The notes: a model not told the origin generated them from the letters alone. Positions 25,904-34,422 are shown, counted from the stretch's first letter. The stretch: 48,991 nt of DNA from Thermoflexus hugenholtzii JAD2 (GCA_945877855.1 CAMDWA010000012.1:1-48991), one strand, 5' to 3'. Numbers and translations are program-made.

Positions 25904-27562
25904 ATGCGTTCACTGCGTTCTGCCCTTATCGATGAGCCATTACCGCGCCTAATGGCGATTGCCGAAGCATGGGATTTGTTTCTCGAGGCCGCAACACCGC
26001 GCGAATTGGCCGAGAAGCTGCCTGCCATTATGGCTGTTGCCGACAATATTGAGCGGGCCAAAACCATGTTGCCAGCCGAGGCCTTAACCGCGCTAGAGGT
26101 GTTATTGGCTGCCGATGGCCGTATGCCGGTTGCGGTGTTTGAGCGGCGTTTTGGCGTGTTGCGGCAAATGGGTCCCGGCAAACTTGAGCGTGAACGCCCA
26201 TGGATCAACCCCATCAACAGCACCGAAACCCTGTGGTATCGCGGGTTTATCTTTCGCGGGTTCGACCGCAGTACCCCGCCCAACACCGTATATTATTTTG
26301 CCGATGAATTGAAGCAATTGTTACAGCGCGAGCCAAAAACAAAACGCCCAATCGGCATTGGCAAACAACAAGACACCGATATCAACCTCGAATCGGCCCA
26401 AAATGGCCCCAATGGCTCGGGGGCGCTGACGCATAATGCATTTTTAGACGATGTGGTAACGCTGCTAACCTTTATTCAAAATAGCGAGGTATTGCTCAAA
26501 AGCGGCGGCGAGTGGGCTGTTTCTGCCCAAACTCAGGTGTTACCAATGCTGCGTGATCAAGATGCTGGCCGTTTCACATTTTTATTACATTTGCTCAAAC
26601 GCCTTAAATGGCTGCGCGACAGCAACGAAGGTGGTCGGTTGCGATTGGCCTCACAGCCTGTCATTGAATGGTTACAATCGCCCGCCGAGGTTCAATTGCG
26701 CAGTTTGTATGAAACATGGCGCAATGACCCAACGTGGAATGACCTGGCCCATGTGCCCGAATTGCTATTTGACATGGCACACACTTGGCGCAATAACCCA
26801 TTACAAGAACGCGAAAATTTATTGGGGTTATGGGCCGATTGGCTGCGTCAACCTGAATCGAACCAGCCACCAGCACAACAAGTGGCACATTTTCGCGATT
26901 TTGTCAAACATACTCACCCCGATTTTGCCCGCCCCGACGGACGATATGACACTTGGTATATCCGTGATGCCGCCACGCGCGATTTTTTGCATGGCTTTGT
27001 CAATTGGGATCGGATCGAAGGCAGTCTGATCGACTATGTATTGCAGGGGCCATTGCAATGGTTTGCGCCCCAAGTTGCACTTTCCGATAAAAATGTATCG
27101 ATGGCCCATGCTTTGCAATTTGACCCTCAAGCTCATGCCAACATTCTCATTAGCCCACATCGCCGTTTCGAGCGTTTTCAATTGGCACGGGTGGCAGACT
27201 GGCAACACACCAAACTTGATCATTATGTCTATCGCATCACCCCCAATGCTTTAGCACGTGCCAAAGAGCAAGGTATTGCCCCCGAACGTGTGATTGACTT
27301 TTTGCAACGAAATTCGGGGCAAACATTGCCAATATATCTCAAAATGGCAATTCAACGTTGGGGCGAACGTGGCAATGAAATAAAACTGGAACAAATGGCC
27401 GTATTTCGCACAAAAGAATCCGCTGTGCTTGATCAAATTCTAAGTTTACCGACATTACAGCACATAAAATTTGAACGTCTGACACCCACCTGTTTCATTT
27501 GTCAGCAAAATGATCAAGAATTCATCCAAAGAGCTATTGCACAAAATGGGTTATTGATGTAG
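25904..27562 (+). CDS. Helicase-associated (XPB/Ssl2 N-terminal-like) domain protein
   Basis: 552 residues with no signal peptide or membrane segment. The C-terminal third (HANILISPHRRFERFQLARVADWQ split by a short loop, then DHYVYRITPNALARAKEQGI and VIDFLQRNSGQTLPIYLKMAIQRW) resembles the domain found next to XPB/Ssl2 helicases and in stand-alone bacterial proteins. The N-terminal part (AWDLFLEAATPRELAEKLPAIM, ALEVLLAADGRMPVAVFERRFG) looks like winged-helix DNA-binding segments. No Walker motif is present, so it is not itself a helicase. The role is unknown, perhaps DNA repair or transcription. Single-gene unit. Confidence 0.55.
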   Translation: MRSLRSALIDEPLPRLMAIAEAWDLFLEAATPRELAEKLPAIMAVADNIERAKTMLPAEALTALEVLLAADGRMPVAVFERRFGVLRQMGPGKLERERPWINPINSTETLWYRGFIFRGFDRSTPPNTVYYFADELKQLLQREPKTKRPIGIGKQQDTDINLESAQNGPNGSGALTHNAFLDDVVTLLTFIQNSEVLLKSGGEWAVSAQTQVLPMLRDQDAGRFTFLLHLLKRLKWLRDSNEGGRLRLASQPVIEWLQSPAEVQLRSLYETWRNDPTWNDLAHVPELLFDMAHTWRNNPLQERENLLGLWADWLRQPESNQPPAQQVAHFRDFVKHTHPDFARPDGRYDTWYIRDAATRDFLHGFVNWDRIEGSLIDYVLQGPLQWFAPQVALSDKNVSMAHALQFDPQAHANILISPHRRFERFQLARVADWQHTKLDHYVYRITPNALARAKEQGIAPERVIDFLQRNSGQTLPIYLKMAIQRWGERGNEIKLEQMAVFRTKESAVLDQILSLPTLQHIKFERLTPTCFICQQNDQEFIQRAIAQNGLLM

Positions 27563-27664
27563 TATTCAGTCATCTGTTTTTACGAGAAACCACTAAACTA
27601 TCTTCGTTTCTTTCGTAATTAAACATAAAAAACATCATATTTGAGTTTCAGGAGAATCATAAAA

Positions 27665-28234
27665 ATGTCACAAAGCAAAGGTTTGTTTGAAAAGATTGGC
27701 GATGCACTCAGCACCCGCGACGAAATAGCCGCGATGAAGTCGGCCCAAGCAGATGCCGCCGCCGCCCATGCCGAAGCCGCTGCCGCGCTCGACAGCGCCC
27801 AACAATCGGCTGCTGCCGCTGCCGCCGCCGAAGAAGCACGCGCCGCTGCCGAAGAAGCTCGCCAAGCCGCTCAGGCCCAAGCACTCGCCGCCGAAGCCGT
27901 TGCTGATCAGGCCCGCCGCGAGGCTGAAGCTGCCCGCAATGCTGCCGCGCTCGAAGCCGAAATGCGTGAACAAGCCGAAGCCGAAGCTGCTAACGCGCGT
28001 TATCAAGAGCAACAACGCGCTGCTGCCGCCGCCGCTGCCGAAGCTGAAGCATTTGCAGCTGCTGCCGCCGCCAAGAAAACCTATACCGTTAAACCCGGCG
28101 ATAGCTTGTGGGCGATTGCGCAAAGCACAATGGGTAATGGCGCTCGTTGGCAAGAAATTTATCAAGCCAACACAGATGTGATCAGCAACCCCAATGTCAT
28201 TCACCCCGGCATGGTGTTGACGATCCCAGCCTAA
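27665..28234 (+). CDS. LysM-domain protein with alanine-rich coiled coil
   Basis: 189 residues from ATG 27665, preceded by AGGAGA. Residues 1-20 are a short head (GLFEKIGDALSTRDEIAAM), 25-135 a long Ala/Glu/Gln/Arg helix likely to form a coiled coil, and 139-188 a single LysM module (YTVKPGDSLWAIAQ, WQEIYQANTDVI, IHPGMVLTIPA) that binds peptidoglycan or chitin-like glycans. No signal peptide is seen, so it may act in the cytoplasm like YgaU-type proteins. A strong terminator follows, so it is a single transcript. Confidence 0.85.
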   Translation: MSQSKGLFEKIGDALSTRDEIAAMKSAQADAAAAHAEAAAALDSAQQSAAAAAAAEEARAAAEEARQAAQAQALAAEAVADQARREAEAARNAAALEAEMREQAEAEAANARYQEQQRAAAAAAAEAEAFAAAAAAKKTYTVKPGDSLWAIAQSTMGNGARWQEIYQANTDVISNPNVIHPGMVLTIPA

Positions 28235-28244
28235 TCATGTGGGC

Positions 28245-28262
28245 GCAGGTTAATTAACCTGC
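28245..28262. repeat. 18-bp perfect palindrome
   Basis: GCAGGTTAATTAACCTGC, between the LysM stop and its terminator. Confidence 0.6.
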
Positions 28263-28290
28263 ACACGATACACCTTTCATTGGTGTGACA

Positions 28291-28328
28291 ACAGGCGCAA
28301 CCTTTGTGGGCTGCGCCTGTTTTTTTTA
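28291..28328 (+). terminator. Rho-independent terminator of the LysM gene
   Basis: Stem ACAGGCGCA (28291-28299) with TGCGCCTGT (28312-28320) followed by eight T. A textbook intrinsic terminator on the plus strand. Confidence 0.9.
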
Positions 28329-28348
28329 ACTTACATTTAGACAGTATC

Positions 28349-28431
28349 TTCTCAATAATTAGGGGTAAACCTCAAAGGACATATCGTGATTTCGACGAAA
28401 ATTTATTTTATTTGCCCCGCTTTATTGAGAA
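28349..28431 (+). promoter_or_regulatory. Long-range paired leader upstream of the DUF937-like gene
   Basis: TTCTCAATAA (28349-28358) pairs with TTATTGAGAA (28422-28431), with GGGG/CCCC just inside. The ATG at 28457 follows 25 nt later. Possible structured 5' UTR; no known riboswitch is recognised. Confidence 0.35.
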
Positions 28432-28456
28432 AAGATCATAAAAGGATAAAAAGATT

Positions 28457-29536
28457 ATGGCAGCAGATCCACTTTCAGAACTTTTAGGCGGTGTATTACG
28501 CGGTGCTGGGCATGGCAATGCCCAACAACATGTACAAAATGCCAGCAGCGACCAATTAAGCGACCTGCTTGGTAGCATTTTGAGCAGTGCTGGGCAACAA
28601 ATGCCCCAACAACAATCAAGCGGCAATGCAATGGGCGACATCCTCGGCAGCATTTTGGGTGGCGGGCAACAATCGCAACAATCATCAAGCGGCAATGCGA
28701 TGGGCGACATCCTTGGCAGCATCTTGGGCGGCGCTGGGCAACAAAGACCACCACAACGCCCTCAGCAACAATCGAGCGGGAATGCCATGGGTGATATCCT
28801 CGGCAGCATCTTGGGCGGGGGTGGGCAGCAATCGAGCGGCAACGCCATGGGCGATATTCTTGGCAGCATCTTGGGCGGCGGGCAACAAGTGCCACAGCAA
28901 CGCCAAATGCCCCAACAACAATCATCGGGCGACCCTTTGGCCGATTTGTTGGGCGGCATTTTGGGGCGTGGGGCTTCGCCAGCGCCAGTGCAACCGGTTC
29001 CGACCTTCCCCACATCAGGTGGCGGTAGCATTCTCGACATTTTAGGGTCATTGGTCGGTGGCTCGTTACAGGGCGGGTCATCGGGCATAGGCGCACAAGG
29101 TGGCGGCTTGACAGATTTGATCGGTATGATGATGGGCGCAGGTCAAATGGGGAGTTTGGGGGCCATTGCTGGCACACCCTTTGCCCCTATTATTAGCGCC
29201 TTGGCGAAGAAATTGGGGATAAACCCGATTATTGCCACAATTGTGGTGGGCTATTTGCTCAACAAATTATTTGCATCACAGGCTCAACCACAACGTGCTG
29301 TGCAGCAATCAGCGGGTGGGCTTGATAGCTTGCTCGATCGCTTTGGCGCTGGCAAACCCGTCGATCGTCACTATATTCAACACAGTGGCATGGCCGAGGA
29401 ATTGGCTGAAACAGCCGGTTTGAACCCCAATCAGGCCACTGATGCTTTGCAAACCTTGATTGGAATGCTGGGCGGTAACACCGGTCAACCCATGCAATCA
29501 TCGCAAGGCAGTTTGAAAGGTTTGTTGGATCAGTAG
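28457..29536 (+). CDS. DUF937/YidB-like protein with repeated amphipathic segments
   Basis: 359 residues. The first half contains seven copies of a short unit related to SSGNAMGDILGSILGGG; four are nearly identical at protein and DNA level (about residues 54-145) and are joined by Gln/Pro linkers such as QQMPQQQ. The middle has a glycine-rich hydrophobic stretch (LTDLIGMMMGAGQMGSLGAI and INPIIATIVVGYLLNKLF). The C-terminal part (GGLDSLLDRFGAGKPVDRHYIQHSGMAEELAE split over helices, then GLNPNQATDALQTLIGMLGG) matches the DUF937/YidB family. Function of the family is unknown. The repeats are likely to expand or contract. No signal peptide. A stem-loop follows the stop. Confidence 0.7.
   Translation: MAADPLSELLGGVLRGAGHGNAQQHVQNASSDQLSDLLGSILSSAGQQMPQQQSSGNAMGDILGSILGGGQQSQQSSSGNAMGDILGSILGGAGQQRPPQRPQQQSSGNAMGDILGSILGGGGQQSSGNAMGDILGSILGGGQQVPQQRQMPQQQSSGDPLADLLGGILGRGASPAPVQPVPTFPTSGGGSILDILGSLVGGSLQGGSSGIGAQGGGLTDLIGMMMGAGQMGSLGAIAGTPFAPIISALAKKLGINPIIATIVVGYLLNKLFASQAQPQRAVQQSAGGLDSLLDRFGAGKPVDRHYIQHSGMAEELAETAGLNPNQATDALQTLIGMLGGNTGQPMQSSQGSLKGLLDQ
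28613..28900 (+). repeat. Imperfect coding tandem repeats in the DUF937-like gene
   Basis: Four near-identical copies of the block coding for SSGNAMGDILGSILGG, separated by CAA-rich linkers of different length, plus diverged copies at either side. Synonymous changes among copies show they are not a recent artefact. Confidence 0.8.
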
Positions 29537-29542
29537 CAGCTA

Positions 29543-29569
29543 GCCTGCCCGTCAAATGCACGGGCAGGC
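29543..29569 (+). terminator. Stem-loop after the DUF937-like gene
   Basis: GCCTGCCCGT pairs with ACGGGCAGGC across a 7-nt loop, 7 nt past the stop. The following T-run is poor. Confidence 0.6.
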
Positions 29570-29609
29570 AATCAAAAATTGGCAAAGGTTTTGAAATAAT
29601 AGATTGCAG

Positions 29610-29661
29610 TAGAGCAACTTCTTAAAAGGCAAAACCTTTCATCAACTCGGAATCTGCTCTA
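29610..29661. repeat. Hairpin element family, copy D (internally deleted)
   Basis: TAGAGCAACTTCTTAAAAG is joined directly to GCAAAACCTTTCATCAAC and CTCGGAATCTGCTCTA. Both ends are kept but the 28-bp stem and the GATGAAGGGCCG part are gone. It lies in the promoter region of the Rpe-Pgl gene. Confidence 0.8.
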
Positions 29662-29687
29662 TTCCCCCCTCTCTTTTGGGGTCGTGG

Positions 29688-29693
29688 TTTAAT
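29688..29693 (+). promoter_or_regulatory. Candidate -10 box for leaderless rpe-pgl transcript
   Basis: TTTAAT ends 7 nt before ATG 29701, with no Shine-Dalgarno sequence in between. Confidence 0.4.
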
Positions 29694-29700
29694 CGACCCC

Positions 29701-31047
29701 ATGAAACTCGCGCCATCAATCTTAACTGCCGATTTTGCCAATTTAGGCCAACAGATACAGGCCGCCGAACGTGCGGGGGCCGAATGGATGCACCTTGATG
29801 TGATGGATGGGCATTTTGTGCCTAATCTTAGTTTTGGGGCTACGGTATGCGGCGCTGTGCAAAAAAGCTGCACCATTCCCTGCGAAGCCCATCTGATGGT
29901 CAGTAACCCAGACCCATATCTCAAAGATTACGCGGCGGCGGGTATGAAGCGCGTGATTGTGCATGTTGAGGCGTGCGCTCATCTTTATTCAACCTTGCAG
30001 CAAATAAAGGCGTTGGGAATGCAAGCCGGTGTGGCGCTCAACCCGCTTACGCCATTGGGGTTGCTCGAAGATGCCTTGCCGTTGCTCGATATGGTGCTGA
30101 TAATGTCGGTTGAGCCGGGGTTTGGCGGTCAAGCCTTCATTCCAGCAGCGTTAGGGCGTATTGCGCGGATGCGGCAGATGTTAGATGCGATTGGCTCACA
30201 GGCCGAGATCGAAGTAGACGGTGGCGTAAATGTCAGCACCATTCGCCGTGTGCGTGAAGCCGGGGCCAGCATCGTGGTGGTGGGGTCGGCGGTTTATTCG
30301 CCCAAATATACGGTGGCTGATGGCATTGGGCGGCTACGCGGGGCGATGCGAGGCGAGGTGCAGACGCATGACAACGCCATTGCATTGATGCAGGGCTGTG
30401 CGCAGCGTATGACCGAAATTGCACAACAGGCCATCGCGGCGCGTGGGGTGTGTCACATCGCACTGAGCGGCGGCAGCACGCCCAAAATGTTGTATGCGAC
30501 CTTGGCTTCGGCTCAGTGGCAGGGTCAGTTAGATTGGTCGCGTATTCACGTTTGGCTGAGTGATGAGCGCAATGTGCCGAGCGATCATGCCGATAGCAAT
30601 TTTAATAGCGCCAATGTCGCCCTCATTCAGCCTTGTCATTTGCCCGCGCCAAATGTGCATCGGGTGCAAACCGAATTAGGCGCAGCGGCGGCAGCGGCGC
30701 ATTATGAGGCCGAAGTTGTGGCTCATTTGGGCGCAACCCCCAAGTTTGACCTTATTTTGTTGGGCATGGGTGACGATGGACATACAGCCTCGCTTTTTCC
30801 GGGCACTTTGCCCGCCATTGCCGCCGATCGGCTGGTCATTGCGCATCGGGTCGAGAAGTTGAACGCCGAGCGCATCACTTTTACCCCCAAATTAATCAAC
30901 GCTGCCCACGAGATGATGTTTATCGTGAATGGCGCATCAAAAGCCGCCATGCTTGACCGTGTGCTCAACGGCCCCTATCGCCCAAATGACCTGCCCTCGC
31001 AAATTGTTATGCCGGTTGAGGGGCGTTTGGTGTGGATGATTGGGTAG
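29701..31047 (+). CDS. Fusion: ribulose-phosphate 3-epimerase + 6-phosphogluconolactonase
   Basis: One uninterrupted frame of 448 residues joins two pentose-phosphate enzymes. Residues 1-220 are ribulose-phosphate 3-epimerase (Rpe): APSILTADFANLG, the metal-site motif LDVMDGHFVPNLSFG, EAHLMVSNPDPYL, NPLTP, MSVEPGFGGQAFIP, EVDGGVN and VVGSAVY. Residues about 228-448 are 6-phosphogluconolactonase (Pgl/DevB): HIALSGGSTPKMLY, VWLSDERNVPSDHADSNF, LILLGMGDDGHTASLFPG and VNGASKAAML. Both halves are complete, so both activities are expected. The two reactions flank the 6-phosphogluconate dehydrogenase step, whose gene is not in the window. There is no frameshift or stop at the junction. A repeat cassette follows the stop. 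Confidence 0.93.
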   Translation: MKLAPSILTADFANLGQQIQAAERAGAEWMHLDVMDGHFVPNLSFGATVCGAVQKSCTIPCEAHLMVSNPDPYLKDYAAAGMKRVIVHVEACAHLYSTLQQIKALGMQAGVALNPLTPLGLLEDALPLLDMVLIMSVEPGFGGQAFIPAALGRIARMRQMLDAIGSQAEIEVDGGVNVSTIRRVREAGASIVVVGSAVYSPKYTVADGIGRLRGAMRGEVQTHDNAIALMQGCAQRMTEIAQQAIAARGVCHIALSGGSTPKMLYATLASAQWQGQLDWSRIHVWLSDERNVPSDHADSNFNSANVALIQPCHLPAPNVHRVQTELGAAAAAAHYEAEVVAHLGATPKFDLILLGMGDDGHTASLFPGTLPAIAADRLVIAHRVEKLNAERITFTPKLINAAHEMMFIVNGASKAAMLDRVLNGPYRPNDLPSQIVMPVEGRLVWMIG

Positions 31048-31050
31048 TTG

Positions 31051-31124
31051 AATGGTTAACTGGTTGATTAGTTGATTTATGACTCATGACTCGTGACTCA
31101 TGAGTCGACCAATCAACCAACCCC
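31051..31124. repeat. Repeat cassette 7 (TGGTTGAT / GACTCAT)
   Basis: GGTTAACTGGTTGATTAG units face CCAATCAACCAACC, with period-7 GACTCAT/GACTCGT units in the middle (31080-31105). It fills the gap between the convergent Rpe-Pgl and priA genes. Confidence 0.8.
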
Positions 31125-33818
31125 TCATAACAAACTCGTTGGGTCAACATCAACAAAACACCCACTCGGAATATTGAGCTTAGCGAGCAAGGTGCGGGGG
31201 GAATCGGTGCGGGCGATGATGTGCCAGCGAAAGCGTTTGTTGCGGCGGGCAAAATAGGCCGGCGCGGGGCCGATTAAGCTGCTGGGTTGGGCCAGCACTT
31301 GGCGCAATTGTCGCCCCAAGGCCTCGCATTGTTGGCGGGCTTTGTCTTCGTTTTCGTCTTCAAATTCAAAGCGCACCAGCCGCGTAAAGGGCGGTAAATC
31401 GAGCATACGCCGATTGCTCAATTCATATTTGGCAAACCCTTGCACATCATGATGTTTGGCATGGGCAATCGATGGGTGATCGGGGTTATAGGTTTGCACA
31501 ATCACGCGCCCCTTCAGCAGCCCGCGCCCAGCCCGCCCAGCCACCTGCTCAATTAGGTTAAACACGCGCTCAGAGGCGCGGAAATCGGGCAAAAACAGCC
31601 CGACATCGGCCAACACCACACCCACCAACGTTACCATCGGCAAATCAAGCCCTTTAGCGATCATCTGTGTGCCGACCATAATATCGGCCTGTTGATTCAT
31701 GAAGCGCTCTAATAACAATTTCTCGGCCCCGCGACTCGAAGCCGTGTCTTTGTCCCAACGCACAATGCGGGCCTTGGGGTGTAGCTCGTGAATGGCTTGC
31801 TCGATACGTTGCGTGCCGATGCCAATATAGCGAATACGCGGGCTTTTGCAGGCCGGGCATAGCTTGGGCACGGGTTCGCTGTGATTGCAATGATGGCATT
31901 TTAAAACCTGAGCGCTGGGGGCCGAGTGCAGCGTAAGCGGCACATCATCGTTAGGGCAACGCACAGCGTGCCCACAATCGCGGCATACCACACACGAGGC
32001 CAAGCCGCGCCGGTTGAGAAAAATAATGGCTTGTTCGCCTCGGCTAAACGTGTGCAATAACGAATCACGCAGGGCCACGCTAAACATGCTGGTGTTGCCC
32101 GCCCGCAACTCGGCCCGCATGTCTACCACTTGCACATCGGGCAAGGGTTGATACACCAATTGCGTGACCTCTGGCGTTGGGCGTTCAGGTTGCACCTCGG
32201 CTTTAATGCCCAGCCGCGCTTGTTGGTCAGCCACGCGGTTGGCATGTGCCCGCACCCGATTGGGTAGCTCCAGCAATTTTAGCAGCTGGGTTTCGGGGTT
32301 TGGGTTGATGAAATTGACGGCGTGCCACACTTCGAGCGATGGCGTAGCGCTGCCGTAAATGAGCACAGCGTTGCTCATTTTGGCGTAATGGGCGGCCACG
32401 CGGCGGGCATCGTAGGCGGGTGATTTGTCTTGTTTGTAACTCGATTCATGTTCCTCGTCCAACACGATCAACCCGACATCGGGGACGGGTGCAAATAAGG
32501 CCGAGCGCGCCCCCACCACCACCGTCAATTCACCCGAACGAATACGCCGCCATGTGTCAAAACGCTCGCCGTGGCGCAAGCGACTGTGAATGAGCGCGAC
32601 TTTGCCCGGAAAGCGCTCTAAAAAGCGGCGGGCGGTCTGTGGGGTGAGACTGATCTCTGGCACCAAAATAATCACACCGCGCTTTTTGGCAAGTGTCGCC
32701 TCAACCGCCCGCAAATACACCTCGGTCTTGCCACTGCCAGTCACCCCTCGCAATAAAAATTGAGAATGGGTGATTGGAGAATTTACAATTTCATCTGTAT
32801 TCTGTATTCTTGGCTCTTGACTCTTAGCTCTTGACTCTTGACTCTTAGCTCTTGACTCTTGGCTCTTGGCTCTTGCTTCTTGATTCTCAATCGCCATTCT
32901 CACCGCCTGCCACGCCGCCGCCTGATCGGGCGTGAGCGGGGGCGGGGTTTTGAGCACAAAATCAAGGTCTGAGAGTGGGTCGCGCCAGCGCTCGGCATCG
33001 CCCATCGTGACATAATCTTGCGCCTGCAACCACGCCAAATCGGCGCTAGTGGCGCTGGTTTCAGCCGATAACCAATCGGCCCACGCAATGCCATTGCGAT
33101 GTTGTAAATAGCGCAATGCGGCAGCGCGGCGGCGGGCCGGGGCTTTATCATCGCGCTCCAAATTACCCAGCACGATATCGAATGTCACCGCCGAAATCAT
33201 CAATTGCACCAACGTTTTGCGCACGACTGATACTTTGGGTGGGGCTAAGGTCGAGGCACGGGCGATCAACCCTTTTTTGACCATGCCCTCAAGCAATTCG
33301 TGCCATTCGGTTACGCCCATTTTGCGCAACACGCTGCGCAGTTTGGCCTCGGTGGCGGGGCCGCGCCCACGCAACAAATTAAAAATTTCGCTTTGCGGGT
33401 TTAATGTTTCGGGACTATTTTTGTTATTTGTTGGCGAGGGTGGTGTCACGGCCTCATACACATTGGCCGAACTGGGCGTTAGGCCGGGCGGGATCATCAT
33501 GGCGCAGGCGCGGCCAATTGAAGTGTAATATTCGGCTGCGATCCAGCGGGCCAAAGCGATTTGTTGGGCGTTTAGCGCCGGTTGTGGGTCGATCAAACTA
33601 TGAATCGATTTGAACTTGAGGCGTTGGCCTTTGTCATCGGTTGGCTTATGGTTTGGCGGCCAATGGTGAATGATGATGCCGGTGGTGAGGGTGTTGCGCA
33701 GCGGCACGCCAACGATTACGCCCACTTTCGCTTGTGCTTGCATCGCATCGGGCACACGGTAACTGAGGGTTTGATCGAACGCATTGGTGAGCAGGGCAAC
33801 TTCAACAAAAGCAGACAT
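31125..33818 (-). CDS. priA: Primosomal protein N' (replication restart helicase PriA)
   Basis: 897-residue 3'-5' DNA helicase that reloads the replisome at stalled forks. Seen: the N-terminal DNA-binding domain (VEVALLTNAFDQTLSYRVP), Walker A GVTGSGKT at about 357-364, DEEH box LDEEHESSYKQ, the zinc-binding cysteines (CVVCRDCG, CPNDD, CHHCN, CPACK), and the late motifs MVGTQMIAKGLDLP and QVAGRAGRG. Residues about 311-338, between the N-terminal domain and the Walker A strand, are an extra linker with heptapeptide repeat RAKSQES encoded by GAGTCAA/GAGCTAA heptamers, so a repeat cassette is carried in frame. All core motifs are intact. TATAGT lies 8 nt before the ATG. Confidence 0.95.
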   Translation of the reverse strand: MSAFVEVALLTNAFDQTLSYRVPDAMQAQAKVGVIVGVPLRNTLTTGIIIHHWPPNHKPTDDKGQRLKFKSIHSLIDPQPALNAQQIALARWIAAEYYTSIGRACAMMIPPGLTPSSANVYEAVTPPSPTNNKNSPETLNPQSEIFNLLRGRGPATEAKLRSVLRKMGVTEWHELLEGMVKKGLIARASTLAPPKVSVVRKTLVQLMISAVTFDIVLGNLERDDKAPARRRAAALRYLQHRNGIAWADWLSAETSATSADLAWLQAQDYVTMGDAERWRDPLSDLDFVLKTPPPLTPDQAAAWQAVRMAIENQEARAKSQESRAKSQESRAKSQEPRIQNTDEIVNSPITHSQFLLRGVTGSGKTEVYLRAVEATLAKKRGVIILVPEISLTPQTARRFLERFPGKVALIHSRLRHGERFDTWRRIRSGELTVVVGARSALFAPVPDVGLIVLDEEHESSYKQDKSPAYDARRVAAHYAKMSNAVLIYGSATPSLEVWHAVNFINPNPETQLLKLLELPNRVRAHANRVADQQARLGIKAEVQPERPTPEVTQLVYQPLPDVQVVDMRAELRAGNTSMFSVALRDSLLHTFSRGEQAIIFLNRRGLASCVVCRDCGHAVRCPNDDVPLTLHSAPSAQVLKCHHCNHSEPVPKLCPACKSPRIRYIGIGTQRIEQAIHELHPKARIVRWDKDTASSRGAEKLLLERFMNQQADIMVGTQMIAKGLDLPMVTLVGVVLADVGLFLPDFRASERVFNLIEQVAGRAGRGLLKGRVIVQTYNPDHPSIAHAKHHDVQGFAKYELSNRRMLDLPPFTRLVRFEFEDENEDKARQQCEALGRQLRQVLAQPSSLIGPAPAYFARRNKRFRWHIIARTDSPRTLLAKLNIPSGCFVDVDPTSLL
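32804..32888 (-). repeat. Repeat cassette 8, in frame inside priA
   Basis: On the plus strand, period-7 units TTGACTC/TTAGCTC/TTGGCTC run for about ten copies, next to TCTGTAT units. In the gene's reading frame they have no stop codon and give the peptide period RAKSQES. Confidence 0.9.
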
Positions 33819-33826
33819 ACATCGCT

Positions 33827-33832
33827 ACTATA
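33827..33832 (-). promoter_or_regulatory. Candidate -10 box of priA (leaderless)
   Basis: TATAGT on the complement ends 8 nt before ATG 33818, in the short divergent gap with the lipoprotein gene. Confidence 0.4.
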
Positions 33833-33864
33833 CTTCATGGTATAAACTGCTATCACTTGCAAAG

Positions 33865-34419
33865 ATGGGAAATTTAAAACGCTACATTGCAGCGGGGTTG
33901 ATGCTGTTGTCAGTGCTAATTGTGGGGTGTTCGCGCTTGCCAAATGGGGGACCGCCGAGCGGCAACTTAGGGCCTACCCTAACCCCCTTGGTATTGCCAT
34001 CAGTTACGCCCATTTTGCCGACCGAAACCCCATTTCCAGAGCCATTAAGCCCGCAGCGAGTGCGTTGGGGCACGGGCGAGGGCTTTCCACCGGGCATTTG
34101 CCTCGATACCTGTAATGCCAAATTCATCGCGTGGGCCGACCTCAAACCCGAATTAGAAGCCAAGTTATTGCCGCTGGTTGGGCAAGTGCCTGCGGGCAGC
34201 AAACTAAACCTGATTTTGGCCGACAGCGCCCGCGCTATTTATATTGTGCGGGTGGTGGCCCCCAACGGCGCACAATTTGCCGATGTATGGCTGGGTGGCG
34301 ACCCTTTGGCCGGTTGGGTATGGGATGGCCTGATTCGGGTTGGGCCATCGGTAGCACCGGTGCAAGTGTGGGCGGTGGTGCAACGCTATTCTGATAATAC
34401 CTATCGGCGGGTGCGTTAA
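33865..34419 (+). CDS. Putative lipoprotein of unknown function
   Basis: 184 residues from ATG 33865. A lipoprotein signal peptide ends in the lipobox LIVGC with the acylated cysteine C22, followed by a Pro/Thr-rich spacer (residues 25-60, TLTPLVLPSVTPILPTETPF), typical of surface-anchored proteins in this lineage. The C-terminal domain (SKLNLILADSARAIYIVRVV and DVWLGGDPLAGWVWDGLIRV) is probably a small beta-rich fold; no family is recognised. It is divergent from priA and converges on the MFS gene with only 3 nt between stop codons. Confidence 0.7.
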   Translation: MGNLKRYIAAGLMLLSVLIVGCSRLPNGGPPSGNLGPTLTPLVLPSVTPILPTETPFPEPLSPQRVRWGTGEGFPPGICLDTCNAKFIAWADLKPELEAKLLPLVGQVPAGSKLNLILADSARAIYIVRVVAPNGAQFADVWLGGDPLAGWVWDGLIRVGPSVAPVQVWAVVQRYSDNTYRRVR

Positions 34420-34422
34420 AAC

